In this document: positions 55,894-64,000 of the stretch, in pieces
Layout of the letters: every line of letters starts with the position of its first letter
How positions within the stretch are numbered: position 1 is the first letter of the stretch
Assembly: GCF_037969725.1 (NCBI RefSeq)
Contig: NZ_CP150203.1
Location: forward strand, 4,852,001-4,916,000
DNA length: 64,000 nucleotides
Origin: Paenibacillus sp. FSL W8-0426
Lineage (GTDB): Bacteria; Bacillota; Bacilli; Paenibacillales; Paenibacillaceae
Direction of reading: 5' to 3'
Program-made: the position numbers and the translations under genes
The notes under the pieces: generated by a model
The model's database searches: none
Told to the model about the DNA's origin: nothing
What the model saw: the letters and a program-made list of their open reading frames with translations, nothing else

Positions 55894-56898
55894 TCAGTTT
55901 TTCGAGCCATCCTGATTGCCGGAGCCGGAATTGTCGCCAGGTTTGCCCAAACTGGTTCTCATTTGGGTATCTGCCTCGATGTTTTTCAGGTTCATGTAAT
56001 CCATCACGCCGATTTTGCCGCTGCGGAGCGCTTCGGACATCGCCAGTGGAACTTGGGACTCGGATTCCACCACTCGCGCTCTCATTTCCACGACGCGGGC
56101 CTTCATCTCTTGTTCTTGGGCAACCGCCATGGCGCGGCGTTCTTCCGCTTTAGCCTGCGCGATGCGTTTATCCGCCTCGGCTTGCTCGGTTTGCAGGAAT
56201 GCACCGATGTTTTTACCTACATCCACGTCTGCGATATCGATGGACAGAATTTCGAAGGCTGTTCCTGCATCGAGCCCTTTAGCCAAGACTGTACGGGAGA
56301 TCAGATCCGGATTCTCCAAGACGTCTTTGTGGGAATTGGAAGAACCGTTCGTACTAACGATCCCCTCGCCGACACGGGCAATAATGGTTTCTTCACCGGC
56401 ACCACCGACCAAACGGTCAATGTTGGCACGTACAGTTACACGAGCTCTAACTTTAACTTCGATACCGTCTTTGGCAACCGCAGAAACGATTGGTGTTTCG
56501 ATGACGCGCGGGTTAACACTCATCTGTACGGCTTGCAGCACGTCGCGTCCAGCCAGGTCGATCGCTGCAGCCCGTTCGAATTCCAGCGGGATGTTCGCAC
56601 GTTGTGCAGCAATCAGGGCGTTGACAACGCGGTCTACGTTACCGCCTGCCAGGAAGTGACTTTCCAGTTGGTTAATCGTCAGTCCAAGACCCGCTTTCGT
56701 TGCTTTGATCAACGGGTTCACGATTCGACTAGGCGTAACGCGTCTCAGTCTCATTGCCACCAGAGTAATAATGCCGATCCGTACGCCGGACGCGAGTGCC
56801 GAGATCCAGAGCATGACCGGGAAGAAGCTGAAGAACACGCTCAACACGATAATGGCAACAACCGCGATGAGCAACACAGAGATCAATCCAGGTTCCAT
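55894..56898 (-). CDS. floA: Flotillin-like protein FloA
   Basis: Scaffold of membrane microdomains, acting with NfeD. A membrane-inserting N-terminus (about 3-50, two hydrophobic segments), a SPFH/PHB domain with [39 protein letters not shown] split by conserved residues, and a C-terminal EA-rich coiled coil ([32 protein letters not shown]). 334 residues from the ATG at 56898 behind GGAGGA; earlier in-frame starts lack a site. In the nfeD-floA operon. Confidence 0.95.
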   Translation of the reverse strand: MEPGLISVLLIAVVAIIVLSVFFSFFPVMLWISALASGVRIGIITLVAMRLRRVTPSRIVNPLIKATKAGLGLTINQLESHFLAGGNVDRVVNALIAAQRANIPLEFERAAAIDLAGRDVLQAVQMSVNPRVIETPIVSAVAKDGIEVKVRARVTVRANIDRLVGGAGEETIIARVGEGIVSTNGSSNSHKDVLENPDLISRTVLAKGLDAGTAFEILSIDIADVDVGKNIGAFLQTEQAEADKRIAQAKAEERRAMAVAQEQEMKARVVEMRARVVESESQVPLAMSEALRSGKIGVMDYMNLKNIEADTQMRTSLGKPGDNSGSGNQDGSKN

Positions 56899-57027
56899 AA
56901 TGTAAGTTCCTCCATTTTTCCTTAGTTTTATGAACAAAAATCATAACACACCTTGTGAATCTATGCTGCGTTTTACCGAAAAACACCCTTAAAATGGTGC
57001 ATTCGTTAGCCATACGGCTATGTACCG

Positions 57028-57052
57028 TGCCAAAGCTCATCACTTTGGCACG
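57028..57052. repeat. Inverted repeat between nfeD and floA
   Basis: Perfect 9-bp stem GTGCCAAAG/CTTTGGCAC with a 7-base loop, not followed by a T-run on either strand. It may limit read-through or RNA decay between the two genes. Confidence 0.5.
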
Positions 57053-57061
57053 CATTTTGAA

Positions 57062-58426
57062 TTAAACGGGAAGAGCTTGTTGTACAACAATTCGCGTTCC
57101 TTCGGCCTTAACCACAATGATCGGTGTATCCACAGGGATGAAACCTCCGTCGGTCACCACATCCACACGTTCACCGTTAAAGAGCGCCGTTCCGGCCGGC
57201 CGAAGCGGAGTCAGGCTGATTCCTTGCATGCCAAGCAATTCCTTGCGCTCCGTTGCAGAAGAATAGCCTTTGTCTGCAGTCATTCTGTCACTCAGAATAA
57301 ATCGTTTCCAGACACCTCTGTCCTTGAACACAATAACCACGATGGCAATCACCACGAGCGCTGCCGCAAAAGCAATGCCGAGCGATACAAAGGCGTCGCT
57401 GGTGTCATATGCAGCCCGTACAACGCCCGCAACCAACGCAATCGAGCCGAGAATACCCAGTATGCCAAAGCTCGGAATAAACATTTCCAGAATCATCATA
57501 ATCAGCCCTACGGTAAACAGAATCCATGTCTCCGCTCCGGCAAACCCGGCAATGTAATTGCCGGAAAAATAGAGGACAAAGCTGACGATGCCCACAATGC
57601 CAGGCACGCCGAATCCAGGTACAATCATCTCAATGACCACGCCTGCAATACCCAGGAACAAAAGCACGGTCATGACGACCGGATTCGTCAGAAACGTAGA
57701 AATGTTCTCCGCGGTTGTCCGCTCCATCGTAAACACGTCATTGTTCCCGTAACCGAGCCATGCTGCAGCTTCCTCAGGAGTACTGCTGATATGGTCGGCA
57801 TAACCCACCTTCAGCGCTTCCTCGGCGGACAAAGCAATGATTTCCCCTTTTTGCTTCGTTTTGTTGATTTCCGGCATTTCCACAACGACGTTTACGTCAG
57901 CCATGCCGGCAGCGATGTCCGGGTTGCGGCCGCTTTTTTCGGCGGCCCCTTGCATTTTGCTTTTCCAGAAAGCAACCAGCTTAGGATCGTCCACATGTTT
58001 ACCAGAGCTGTCCACCATCGCCGCCGCGCCAATCATGCTTCCTGGCGACATCACGATCTTATCTGCATTCAACGCCAGAAAACTTCCCGCAGAAGCTGCG
58101 TCCCCACGCACAAAAGCCACGGTCTGCACAGGGCTTTCCTTGATGAGCGTTCCCAGCGCTTCCGCGGTATCCACTCGCCCGCCGGGCGTATTGATATCAA
58201 GTACAATCAACCCGGCCCCCATGGCCTCCGCTTCCTTGAAACCACGCTCCATGAATTTGCCAAGCCCCTGCTCAATCGGTTTGTCAACCGGAATGATGTA
58301 CACCGACCCGGTCTTGTTTTCAGCGGCGTAAGCAGAAGATCCGCCCATGAAGACAGGAAGCGTCAGCGTTAACAGCATGATAAGCATCAGTGGCACCGCA
58401 AGCCACATTCGACGCATTCCTTTCAC
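57062..58426 (-). CDS. yqeZ: NfeD-family membrane serine protease (YqeZ)
   Basis: Membrane-bound ClpP/SDH-like serine protease that works with flotillins. A signal peptide (about 1-35, ending SSAYA) leads to the protease domain with the nucleophile region RGDAASAGSFLALNADKIVMSPGSMIGAA (Ser followed later by Lys), then four membrane helices (about 235-330) and a C-terminal NfeD OB-fold domain. 454 residues from the GTG at 58426 behind AAGGGGGGA. Head of the nfeD-floA operon, with a sigma-W-like promoter. Confidence 0.92.
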   Translation of the reverse strand: MKGMRRMWLAVPLMLIMLLTLTLPVFMGGSSAYAAENKTGSVYIIPVDKPIEQGLGKFMERGFKEAEAMGAGLIVLDINTPGGRVDTAEALGTLIKESPVQTVAFVRGDAASAGSFLALNADKIVMSPGSMIGAAAMVDSSGKHVDDPKLVAFWKSKMQGAAEKSGRNPDIAAGMADVNVVVEMPEINKTKQKGEIIALSAEEALKVGYADHISSTPEEAAAWLGYGNNDVFTMERTTAENISTFLTNPVVMTVLLFLGIAGVVIEMIVPGFGVPGIVGIVSFVLYFSGNYIAGFAGAETWILFTVGLIMMILEMFIPSFGILGILGSIALVAGVVRAAYDTSDAFVSLGIAFAAALVVIAIVVIVFKDRGVWKRFILSDRMTADKGYSSATERKELLGMQGISLTPLRPAGTALFNGERVDVVTDGGFIPVDTPIIVVKAEGTRIVVQQALPV

Positions 58427-58479
58427 AAATAATCCCCCCTTTTCCAATATCGTTATACAGTCCAGCTTATGGTATTTAT

Positions 58480-58505
58480 TACGTAGAATGCAACATTGCG
58501 TTTCA
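58480..58505 (-). promoter_or_regulatory. Putative ECF (sigma-W type) promoter of nfeD-floA
   Basis: Minus-strand TGAAAC (58500-58505), exact 16-base spacer, CGTA (58480-58483). This is the sigma-W consensus that drives the B. subtilis yqeZ-yqfA-yqfB operon; it lies 54 bases before the GTG start. Confidence 0.75.
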
Positions 58506-58565
58506 TAAAAGACAAAATTAATTTATGCCATTAAAGATGTATTTCCAAACAAAGCAGCTCACCAC

Positions 58566-59107
58566 ATGGAAATTCCGCAATATATGAGAACCAGGGCCGT
58601 CCTCCACCAAAAGGAACGATCATGAGCTTCGCCGAAGTGACGGGCATTAGCATAACGATGCTGGGTCAGATCGAACGTTGCGAATCCCACCTCTCCATTG
58701 CAACGGTGTGGAAAATCGCCAACGGCTTAAAGCTGTCCATCACGGCCTTGATCAGCGAGCCCGTACAAGATGCATCGGTCATTCCGTTGGATCGGGTTCG
58801 CATGTGGACGGAAGATGAGGGGCGGATTCGGATATATCCCCACTTCTCCATTGAGGATGGAAGACCATTTGAGACATACATGATGGAAATGGATCAATAC
58901 GGAGTGCTTCGGGCGGCCCCCCATAATAAAGGTACGGAGGAGTTCATTTGGGCTTTTGAAGGAGAGCTTATCGTTCGGGTGCATGATCAGGAATATGCCG
59001 TCCCCGCAGGCGCGGCTATCCGGCCCAAGGCAGACAAACCACATGCCTACCAGCATGCCGGATATGCAATGACTCGTTTAAGTATGGTCATTCATTATTC
59101 ACACTGA
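58566..59107 (+). pseudogene. XRE-cupin transcriptional regulator, frameshifted near the start
   Basis: Reads as a helix-turn-helix plus C-terminal cupin (about residues 70-150 of the long part, PHNKGTEEFIWAFEGELIVRVHDQEYAVPAGAAIRPKADKPHAYQH). The open part starts at the ATG at 58622, inside helix 2 of the HTH, so helix 1 is missing. An ATG at 58566 opens the missing part in another frame (MEIPQYMRTRAVLHQKER) and ends at 58625. One base lost near 58620 would explain this. The HTH also has Cys for the usual Gly (IERCES). Sequencing error or gene decay are the alternatives; a shortened but working protein is less likely. Confidence 0.6.
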
Positions 59108-59145
59108 AACGGAATATCAAAAAATGATAACCGAGTCCAGTGAAA

Positions 59146-59178
59146 GAAAAAACACCTCCTGAGCATTCAGGAGGTGTT
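59146..59178 (-). terminator. Terminator after yqeY
   Basis: Perfect 12-bp stem AACACCTCCTGA/TCAGGAGGTGTT, 4-base loop, T-run on the minus strand. It also faces the end of the XRE-cupin gene. Confidence 0.9.
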
Positions 59179-59191
59179 TACCGTTTTTGCT

Positions 59192-59635
59192 TTATTGCAG
59201 AAATTGTTGGACTGCTTGATTAACCAGTTTGCCATCCGCTTTGCCTTTGACTTTCGGCATCAGGGCGGCCATGACTTTCCCCATCTCGGCTTTCGAAGAA
59301 GCACCGGTTTCCTGGATGGTCTGCTGTACAATAACTTTAATTTCTTCTTCGGTAAGCTGTGCAGGAAGGTACTGACTAATTACATCAATTTCCGCTTTTG
59401 CATTAGCCGCGAGTTCATCGCGACCGGCTTTGTCAAATTCTTGGAGGGCATCTTTGCGCTGTTTGATTTCACGACTCAGGATATCAAGCACTTCGTTGTC
59501 ATCCAAAGTTCTTTTCAAATCTATTTCAAGATTCTTGATCGTCGAACGAATCAACCGAATGGTGGAGAGTCTGAATTTATCCTTACTCTTCATCGCTTGC
59601 TTCATATCTTCGTTCAATCGTTCGCTAAGATTCAT
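59192..59635 (-). CDS. yqeY: GatB/YqeY domain protein
   Basis: Helical protein related to the tail domain of GatB (tRNA amidotransferase), role unclear. MNLSERLNEDMKQAMKSKDKFRLSTIRLIRSTIKN at the start and AEIDVISQYLPAQLTEEEI later are the family marks. 147 residues. It follows rpsU by 16 bases; the pair rpsU-yqeY is common in Firmicutes. Confidence 0.94.
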   Translation of the reverse strand: MNLSERLNEDMKQAMKSKDKFRLSTIRLIRSTIKNLEIDLKRTLDDNEVLDILSREIKQRKDALQEFDKAGRDELAANAKAEIDVISQYLPAQLTEEEIKVIVQQTIQETGASSKAEMGKVMAALMPKVKGKADGKLVNQAVQQFLQ

Positions 59636-59651
59636 GGTAGTTCAAATCCTC

Positions 59652-59825
59652 CTAAAACTTTCTCTTACGAGCAGCCTCGGACTTTTTCTTGCGCTTCACG
59701 CTTGGCTTCTCATAATGTTTACGCTTCTTCACCTCGGCCAGGACGCCATCTTTTGCGATGGAACGTTTAAAGCGACGAAGTGCAGCATCAATAGTCTCGT
59801 TTTTGCGAACTTTAGTTTCAGACAC
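59652..59825 (-). CDS. rpsU: 30S ribosomal protein S21
   Basis: Small basic ribosomal protein of 57 residues: [42 protein letters not shown] split by conserved residues, with an Arg/Lys-rich tail. It starts at the GTG at 59825 behind GGGAGGG; a longer frame from 59879 is not natural. Own sigma-A promoter upstream. Confidence 0.96.
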   Translation of the reverse strand: MSETKVRKNETIDAALRRFKRSIAKDGVLAEVKKRKHYEKPSVKRKKKSEAARKRKF

Positions 59826-59884
59826 CAGTTTTCCCTCCCTCCGACCAGACCGTCCAAGAGCAACAACACGGTTCATCACCTTTC

Positions 59885-59914
59885 ATTATAGGCGAAAGAC
59901 AATCAAGGTGTCAA
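59885..59914 (-). promoter_or_regulatory. Sigma-A promoter of rpsU-yqeY
   Basis: Consensus TTGACA (59909-59914) and TATAAT (59885-59890) on the minus strand, 18-base spacer, 59 bases before the rpsU start. Confidence 0.88.
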
Positions 59915-59932
59915 CCTTAAAGGAATTGTCGA

Positions 59933-60292
59933 TTATTTGTGTGAATCGGATAGACTTGTCAGGGCGCCGATGCGGGTCCCTCCAAGCAGGTGATAGTGCA
60001 AATGGTTCACTGACTGTTCCCCATCCTTGCCGCAGTTGTTGATCAAACGATATCCGGAATCTTTGACGCCCAAACGCTCGGCAGCCTCCTGCACCGCCAG
60101 GTGCATCTCTCCGATCAACGGCAGATCCTCCGGCGTTACCTCGTTCATGGAAGCAATATGCTTCTTGGGAATGATCAACACATGGGTAGGCGCCGCAGGC
60201 TGGATATCATGAAATACGATCACGTGTTCATTCTCCAATACTTTGTTGGAGGGAATGCTGCCCTCGACGATTTTGCAAAACAAGCAATCCAT
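59933..60292 (-). CDS. hit: Histidine triad (HIT) family nucleotide-binding protein
   Basis: Small nucleotide hydrolase or transferase of the HINT type. The triad HLHYHLLGG (catalytic His in the middle) is near the C-terminus and CLFCKIVEGSIPSNKVLEN with a CxxC at the start. 119 residues. AAGGAGGGTATCC precedes the ATG. A HIT gene next to rpsU is typical of the group; substrate unknown. Confidence 0.95.
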   Translation of the reverse strand: MDCLFCKIVEGSIPSNKVLENEHVIVFHDIQPAAPTHVLIIPKKHIASMNEVTPEDLPLIGEMHLAVQEAAERLGVKDSGYRLINNCGKDGEQSVNHLHYHLLGGTRIGALTSLSDSHK

Positions 60293-60371
60293 AGTGGATA
60301 CCCTCCTTTAATTGATATGTTATGTATATCCTTCTTTATCATACCGGAACTGAAATCTCACGTCCAATTTG

Positions 60372-60427
60372 AAAAAAAACAAGCCTCCCATCTCCCAGGA
60401 TCTTGAACTCAAGGGAGTTGGGAGGCT
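60372..60427 (-). terminator. Terminator of the 60438 gene
   Basis: Stem AGCCTCCCA-CTCCC/GGGAG-TGGGAGGCT with a T-run on the minus strand. Confidence 0.82.
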
Positions 60428-60437
60428 GTTCACCGCC

Positions 60438-60794
60438 TCAATAATAAGGCAGCAGCGACAAGGCCACGAGCCCGAACAACGGCAGCACAAGTCTGTTGAA
60501 ACGTCTGCGCCCATAGCCATAATAAGGATATGGATATGGATATGGCTGCGGGTATCCATATCCCGGATAAAATCCACGCATTGGCGTGATCGGCATGTTG
60601 GATGAAGGCATCACGCTTGGTGCCTGATTCGCATAAGGTACAGCAGCCTCAGGACCAACGGGGACTGCCAGATAAACCATGTCGTCATCCACGTGTTCCA
60701 CGATCCCATCAAAAAGATTCCCGTCCTCCATCTGGATGCATACATACCGATGCAAATGATCCATGCATAATTTCTTTGCTTCCATTTTTTCCAC
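60438..60794 (-). CDS. Small YP-rich protein with LSm-like N-terminal part, unknown
   Basis: 118 residues. The first 45 form a likely small beta-barrel (HLHRYVCIQMEDGNLFDGIVEHVDDDMVYLAVP, resembling LSm/Sm-type folds). A middle linker is followed by a Gly/Tyr/Pro-rich stretch (YPGYGYPQPYPYPYPYYGYG, 20 residues) and a C-terminal hydrophobic helix. It may be a spore or membrane-surface protein; I cannot name a family. Start at the GTG at 60794, 10 bases after AGGAGG. Confidence 0.65.
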   Translation of the reverse strand: MEKMEAKKLCMDHLHRYVCIQMEDGNLFDGIVEHVDDDMVYLAVPVGPEAAVPYANQAPSVMPSSNMPITPMRGFYPGYGYPQPYPYPYPYYGYGRRRFNRLVLPLFGLVALSLLPYY

Positions 60795-60948
60795 GTTGCT
60801 GCGCCTCCTCAATTAACCTCTGTTCCTGATCCCATCGTATTCAGTTCTGGGCGAATTGACACTATGGGGCACGAAACCCCTACATTTTTTTGGGCGGCAG
60901 CGCCAGAGCAGACATTCAATCGCGGACAAACCCCAACATCAAATGGAT

Positions 60949-61066
60949 AAAAAAAGAAGCACCCCATGAGCATCTTCCCAGTGGGAGACACTTCCGCAGA
61001 CGTCTATTCAGGAACATTCCTGATCAAACGTCTGCCAGGGTACTTGTAAATAAGAATTGTCGGCTT
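60949..61066 (-). ncRNA. Candidate structured small RNA
   Basis: In the 355-base gap between the 60438 gene and sbcC. Minus-strand extended -10 TGTTATACT (61073-61081) without a clear -35; a long hairpin GCAGACGT/ACGTCTGC with an inner AGGAA/TTCCT stem and a symmetric 6 by 6 internal loop (60996-61035); a terminator-like GAAGATGC/GCTTC stem and seven T (60949-60970). About 118 bases. No match to a known class was recognised, so it is tentative. Confidence 0.4.
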
Positions 61067-61080
61067 GACTGTAGTATAAC

Positions 61081-61132
61081 AGCAGGCTGAACCTGTATCT
61101 GTGAGAAAGCTCACGTTCATCGGCAGCCTGCT
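61081..61132 (-). terminator. Possible terminator of sbcC
   Basis: Stem AGCAGGCTG/CAGCCTGCT with an inner GTGAG/CTCAC stem, 18 bases after the stop codon; the tail on the minus strand has only a weak T-run. Confidence 0.4.
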
Positions 61133-61149
61133 TTCCTCGTAATCTGGGG

Positions 61150-64000
61150 TTATAGCGTTTCCAGCATAACTCTGGAACCGCCACCCGCCTCGTTCGCCGG
61201 GACGACGATCAATTTGCGGGCAAGACGAGCCCGCAGTTCCGGCACATGGCTGATCACGCCGACGGCCAATCTGTCGTCATGCAGTTTTTCCAGGGAAGTG
61301 ATCACCGTATCGAGCAGATCGGGATCGAGCGTGCCAAAGCCTTCGTCCAGGAAAAAGAATTGCAGCGGATATTGCCCCCGCAGCTGAATCTGCGCCGACA
61401 ACGCCAGCGCCAGAGACAGGGAGGTCAGGAAGGTTTCTCCGCCAGACAGGGTGGATACCGGCCGTTTGACACCGCCATTGGCATCGTCGCAGATGACAAA
61501 GCCGCCACCGGAATCAACCTCCAGGGAGTAACGCTGCTTGGTCAGGAAACGCAAGCGCTGCGAGGCTGCCTGGCTCACCTGCATTAACTGCTCTTCCGCA
61601 ATGTATTCCACGAAGGCATTGCCCCGGAACGCCGCTTGCAGCTTGCTCAGCAGCTCTCCCTCTTCGCTGACCTCAAGCCGTTTGTTTTCCAGCTCGGTCC
61701 AGCGTACATGCCGCTGCTGCACATCCTCCAAATCCCGCTCTGCTCTGGCTTTCGCTGCAAGTGCAGCTTCATCCTCCGCCCGTCTGGTTTGAAGGAGAGT
61801 CATGCAATGCTGCCACTGTTCCTCGGTTACTTCCGCACCGTTCAACTTCTGCTCCAGCTCGCGCAGCAGGGATGCCAGCTCGCGTTCCCGTTCGCGGTGA
61901 AGACGAATTTTTTCCGTCAGCCGCAGAACCTCGGTTTCTTCCACCTTGGCGAGTTCCACTTCATGATCGGTTTCAAACGGGGAATGCGCCAGCGATTGCC
62001 GCCAATGCTCCATGGCCTGCTCCAGCTGCTGGGCCGCGGACTCGGCAGCTTGACGAGCCAAGGCGTCGTTTTTGACAGACTCTTGCTTCAAGGCATCCGC
62101 TTCCTTATAACGCCGGGAAGCCTCTTCGGCAGCCTGTCGCAGCTCGCTTAACCGCGCCTGGGCCGCCGCGATCAGTTCCTCGACGCGCTGTTCACCGACC
62201 CATTTGCGCAAACGTTCTTCTTTCTCGGCGAGCTGTTTGGTGTTGCCTTGCCATTCCGTCCGCCACTGGATCAACCGTTTGTCCAGCTCGACCAGCTGCT
62301 GATGGAGCGTCTGGATCAGCCGCTCCTTCTCTTCAAGGAACGTGACGCTTTTGCTAAGTCGTTCCTTGATGTCTTCGGAGCGTGCATCGCGCTCCTGCAT
62401 CGCCTGCACCATGGCTTCAGCCTGCTCCGGGGCGATGCCCGGCAGTTCCGAGGCCCAGCGGGCTTGCAGCGCAGCCGCTGCGGCCTCGCTTTCGGCCAGC
62501 CGGCGCTCCGCCTGCGCGAGCGCGGCACGGCCGGCCTCTTGCGCAGCAGCGGCCTCGGCGCGCCGCTGCTGCGCCTCCGCCGCCGCCTGCGCAAGCGCGG
62601 CGGCTTCGCCCTGCAGCGGCGCGGCGGCGTCAGCCAGCGCCTGCGCGGCCTGGCGCAGCGCGGCGGCACGCGCCGCGAGCTCCGCCGGAGAGCCTGCGTG
62701 CGCGGGCTCCCCGGCGGGCTCTTGCGCCGCTGCCGCAGGCGCGGCTTCGGCGGCGGCTGGGCCGGCCGCCGCGCCGAGCTGCGCCAGCAGGCTGCGACGC
62801 TCGTGCAGCTGCTGGCGCAGCCCAAAGCGCAGCTCCTGCAGCTCCGCCTGCAGGCTGCGCAGCAGTTCGAGGTCCGCATCGCCTGCGTGCGGACCTTCTT
62901 CCGGCGGCGGCGCCGGGAGCGGGTGGTGCGCGGACCCGCACACCGGGCAAGGCTCGCCGTCGCGCAGCTCTGCCCGCAGGGCAGCGGAAAGGCGGTGCAG
63001 CTCCTGCTCACGCAACGCGCCCTGCAATTGTTCCTCCGCCCGGGTCAGCAAGCGCTGCTCAAGGCCGATATCCTGCTCGCAGGCGGCCAAGGCTTCTACG
63101 TTTGCAATGGTTTGTGCAACCAGCAGCTCTTTTTGCCTAGCCTGGCGTTCTTCCTGCAAGCTCACCGTTTTCTGCTTGGCATCCGCTTGCTCCAAGGCAA
63201 GCTTGCCCGCATCCGCCTCGGCTTGATGGCTACGACGCTGTTCGTTGATCGCCTCCAGGCGATGGCGCAGCTCCAGCGCAATCTGCAGCTGCCTGCGTTC
63301 GTCAGCTTTCACCTCGCTGACCTTCAAGTCCTCCTGCAGCTCTTCCCGCCGCTTGCGCCCGCGCTGCTGCAGTTCCCGTTCCTTGTCCAACTGCTGGGAA
63401 AGGGCAGACTGTTCCGCTTCCCCTTGCTCCAAAAGCCGGGACAAGCGCTGCGTGTCGCTTTGCAAGCCGTCCCGCTCTTTTTGCAGTTCTTTGGCCTGTT
63501 CCAATTGTTCCAGACGCAATACGAGCCGCGGTTCTTCCTCAGCCAGTAGGGCACGGGTCTGATCCGCACGGCTCGCCGCCTGCGCGGACAACTGCTCATG
63601 CATCGCCGCCTGTTTGCTCGCCGTCTCGGCCGCCTGCTGCCGCAGCTTGCTTGCGCTGTCGGCATCCCGCATCGCCTGCAATGCAGGCAGGATGGCCTCT
63701 GCAGCAGCCGCCAGTTTCAGCCGTTGTTCCTCCGCCTCGATCAACGGTTCCTGTGCCTTCAAGTTTTGCTGCTCTGCCTGACGTGCCTGGCGTTCAAGGC
63801 CAAGTTCACGCACTTTGCCAAGCCGCTCCGCGGCCTGCATCGATTCTTCCAACGCTTTGCGGGAAGCCTCCGCTTGCTTCGTCGCGGCCTGAACGGCTTG
63901 CCCGGCTTCCTCCAACGTCTCGCGGCTTGCATTCCCCAGCCCCTGCTGCTCAGCGGCAATGGCCTGATGCTGCACGTCGTTGTCCTTCACTCTGCGGCTA
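61150..64000 (-). CDS. sbcC: Exonuclease SbcC (SMC-like ATPase), N-terminal part outside window
   Basis: Large DNA-end processing ATPase that works with SbcD. The visible part (about 950 residues) holds the two coiled-coil arms, the zinc hook CPVCGSAHH and the C-terminal ATPase lobe with signature STLSGGETFLTSLSLALALS and Walker B FFLDEGFGTLDPDLLDTV. The N-terminal Walker A lies beyond 64000, and the frame is open to the window edge (a GTG at 63990 is not the real start). The coil near the hook, about 62450-63000, is very Ala-rich and G+C-rich. Strand separation is not affected. Confidence 0.94.
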   Translation of the reverse strand, partial: SRRVKDNDVQHQAIAAEQQGLGNASRETLEEAGQAVQAATKQAEASRKALEESMQAAERLGKVRELGLERQARQAEQQNLKAQEPLIEAEEQRLKLAAAAEAILPALQAMRDADSASKLRQQAAETASKQAAMHEQLSAQAASRADQTRALLAEEEPRLVLRLEQLEQAKELQKERDGLQSDTQRLSRLLEQGEAEQSALSQQLDKERELQQRGRKRREELQEDLKVSEVKADERRQLQIALELRHRLEAINEQRRSHQAEADAGKLALEQADAKQKTVSLQEERQARQKELLVAQTIANVEALAACEQDIGLEQRLLTRAEEQLQGALREQELHRLSAALRAELRDGEPCPVCGSAHHPLPAPPPEEGPHAGDADLELLRSLQAELQELRFGLRQQLHERRSLLAQLGAAAGPAAAEAAPAAAAQEPAGEPAHAGSPAELAARAAALRQAAQALADAAAPLQGEAAALAQAAAEAQQRRAEAAAAQEAGRAALAQAERRLAESEAAAAALQARWASELPGIAPEQAEAMVQAMQERDARSEDIKERLSKSVTFLEEKERLIQTLHQQLVELDKRLIQWRTEWQGNTKQLAEKEERLRKWVGEQRVEELIAAAQARLSELRQAAEEASRRYKEADALKQESVKNDALARQAAESAAQQLEQAMEHWRQSLAHSPFETDHEVELAKVEETEVLRLTEKIRLHRERERELASLLRELEQKLNGAEVTEEQWQHCMTLLQTRRAEDEAALAAKARAERDLEDVQQRHVRWTELENKRLEVSEEGELLSKLQAAFRGNAFVEYIAEEQLMQVSQAASQRLRFLTKQRYSLEVDSGGGFVICDDANGGVKRPVSTLSGGETFLTSLSLALALSAQIQLRGQYPLQFFFLDEGFGTLDPDLLDTVITSLEKLHDDRLAVGVISHVPELRARLARKLIVVPANEAGGGSRVMLETL

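Noticed and set aside
62248..63549. Several long open frames on both strands inside sbcC
   Set aside because: They arise from the G+C-rich coil; only the minus frame with CPVC hook and ATPase signature is a real gene.

Overview
The window is a piece of chromosome from a spore-forming member of the Bacillales, most probably Paenibacillus. Gene order matches core Bacillus subtilis clusters (mraZ-rsmH-ftsL-pbpB with bshC and panE; ylaJ/ylaK/ylaL/ylaH/typA; nifZ-thiI; yqeY-yqeZ-floA-yqfC-yqfD-phoH-pgpH-ybeY-dgkA-cdd-era-recO-glyQS-dnaG-rpoD-trmK-yqfO). Sporulation genes (rsfA-like, yqfC, yqfD, cotD-like, ylaJ-like), bacillithiol synthesis (bshC), a middling G+C content and a class A-like RNase P RNA all fit that genus. 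Most genes lie on the minus strand. No prophage, IS element, CRISPR array, tRNA or rRNA was seen.

Layout. 1-3370: start of the division/cell-wall cluster (pbpB cut by the window edge, ftsL, rsmH, mraZ) with a putative MraZ operator and promoter. 3420-6690: bshC-ahcY operon (bacillithiol and S-adenosylhomocysteine metabolism). 6661-12352: oligopeptide ABC importer (oppA, hairpin terminator, oppB, oppC, fused two-domain ATPase) inserted between bshC and the DUF3397/panE pair that are closer together in B. subtilis. 12411-14544: DUF3397 gene, panE, rsfA-like regulator. 14780-24410: small membrane protein, secreted coiled-coil protein, atypical solute-binding protein, then the yla group (PIN-PhoH ATPase, spore lipoprotein, flavin-binding-like protein, LCP ligase, ylaH, typA). 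24485-31833: membrane protein, two divergent TerC proteins, thiI-nifZ, lytic transglycosylase, three small genes. 32122-37312: membrane-anchored subtilase, CotD-like coat protein, divergent MocR regulator/aminotransferase pair around an elaborate operator. 37531-37944: rnpB. 38028-60292: the long conserved replication/translation/stress cluster. 60438-64000: YP-rich small protein, a possible small RNA, and sbcC (cut by the window end).

How the genes work together. The long cluster couples macromolecular synthesis (sigma A, primase, glycyl-tRNA synthetase under a T-box), ribosome and RNA quality control (Era, YbeY, PhoH, RNase P), c-di-AMP turnover (PgpH), membrane microdomains (NfeD-FloA under a sigma-W-like promoter) and mother-cell sporulation (YqfC-YqfD under a sigma-E-like promoter). 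NifZ supplies sulfur to ThiI for 4-thiouridine in tRNA. BshC completes bacillithiol while AhcY recycles the thioether by-product of methylation.

There is no obvious new defence or biosynthetic system. The best leads are the MocR operator, the sensor-like domain in front of the subtilase, the candidate structured RNA upstream of the YP-rich gene, a possible dispersed repeat upstream of typA, the frameshifted XRE-cupin regulator, the class A-like RNase P RNA, the unusual AhcY substrate-site motif and the G+C-rich insert in sbcC. All functional statements rest on reading the sequence and on family knowledge; no database search was run.
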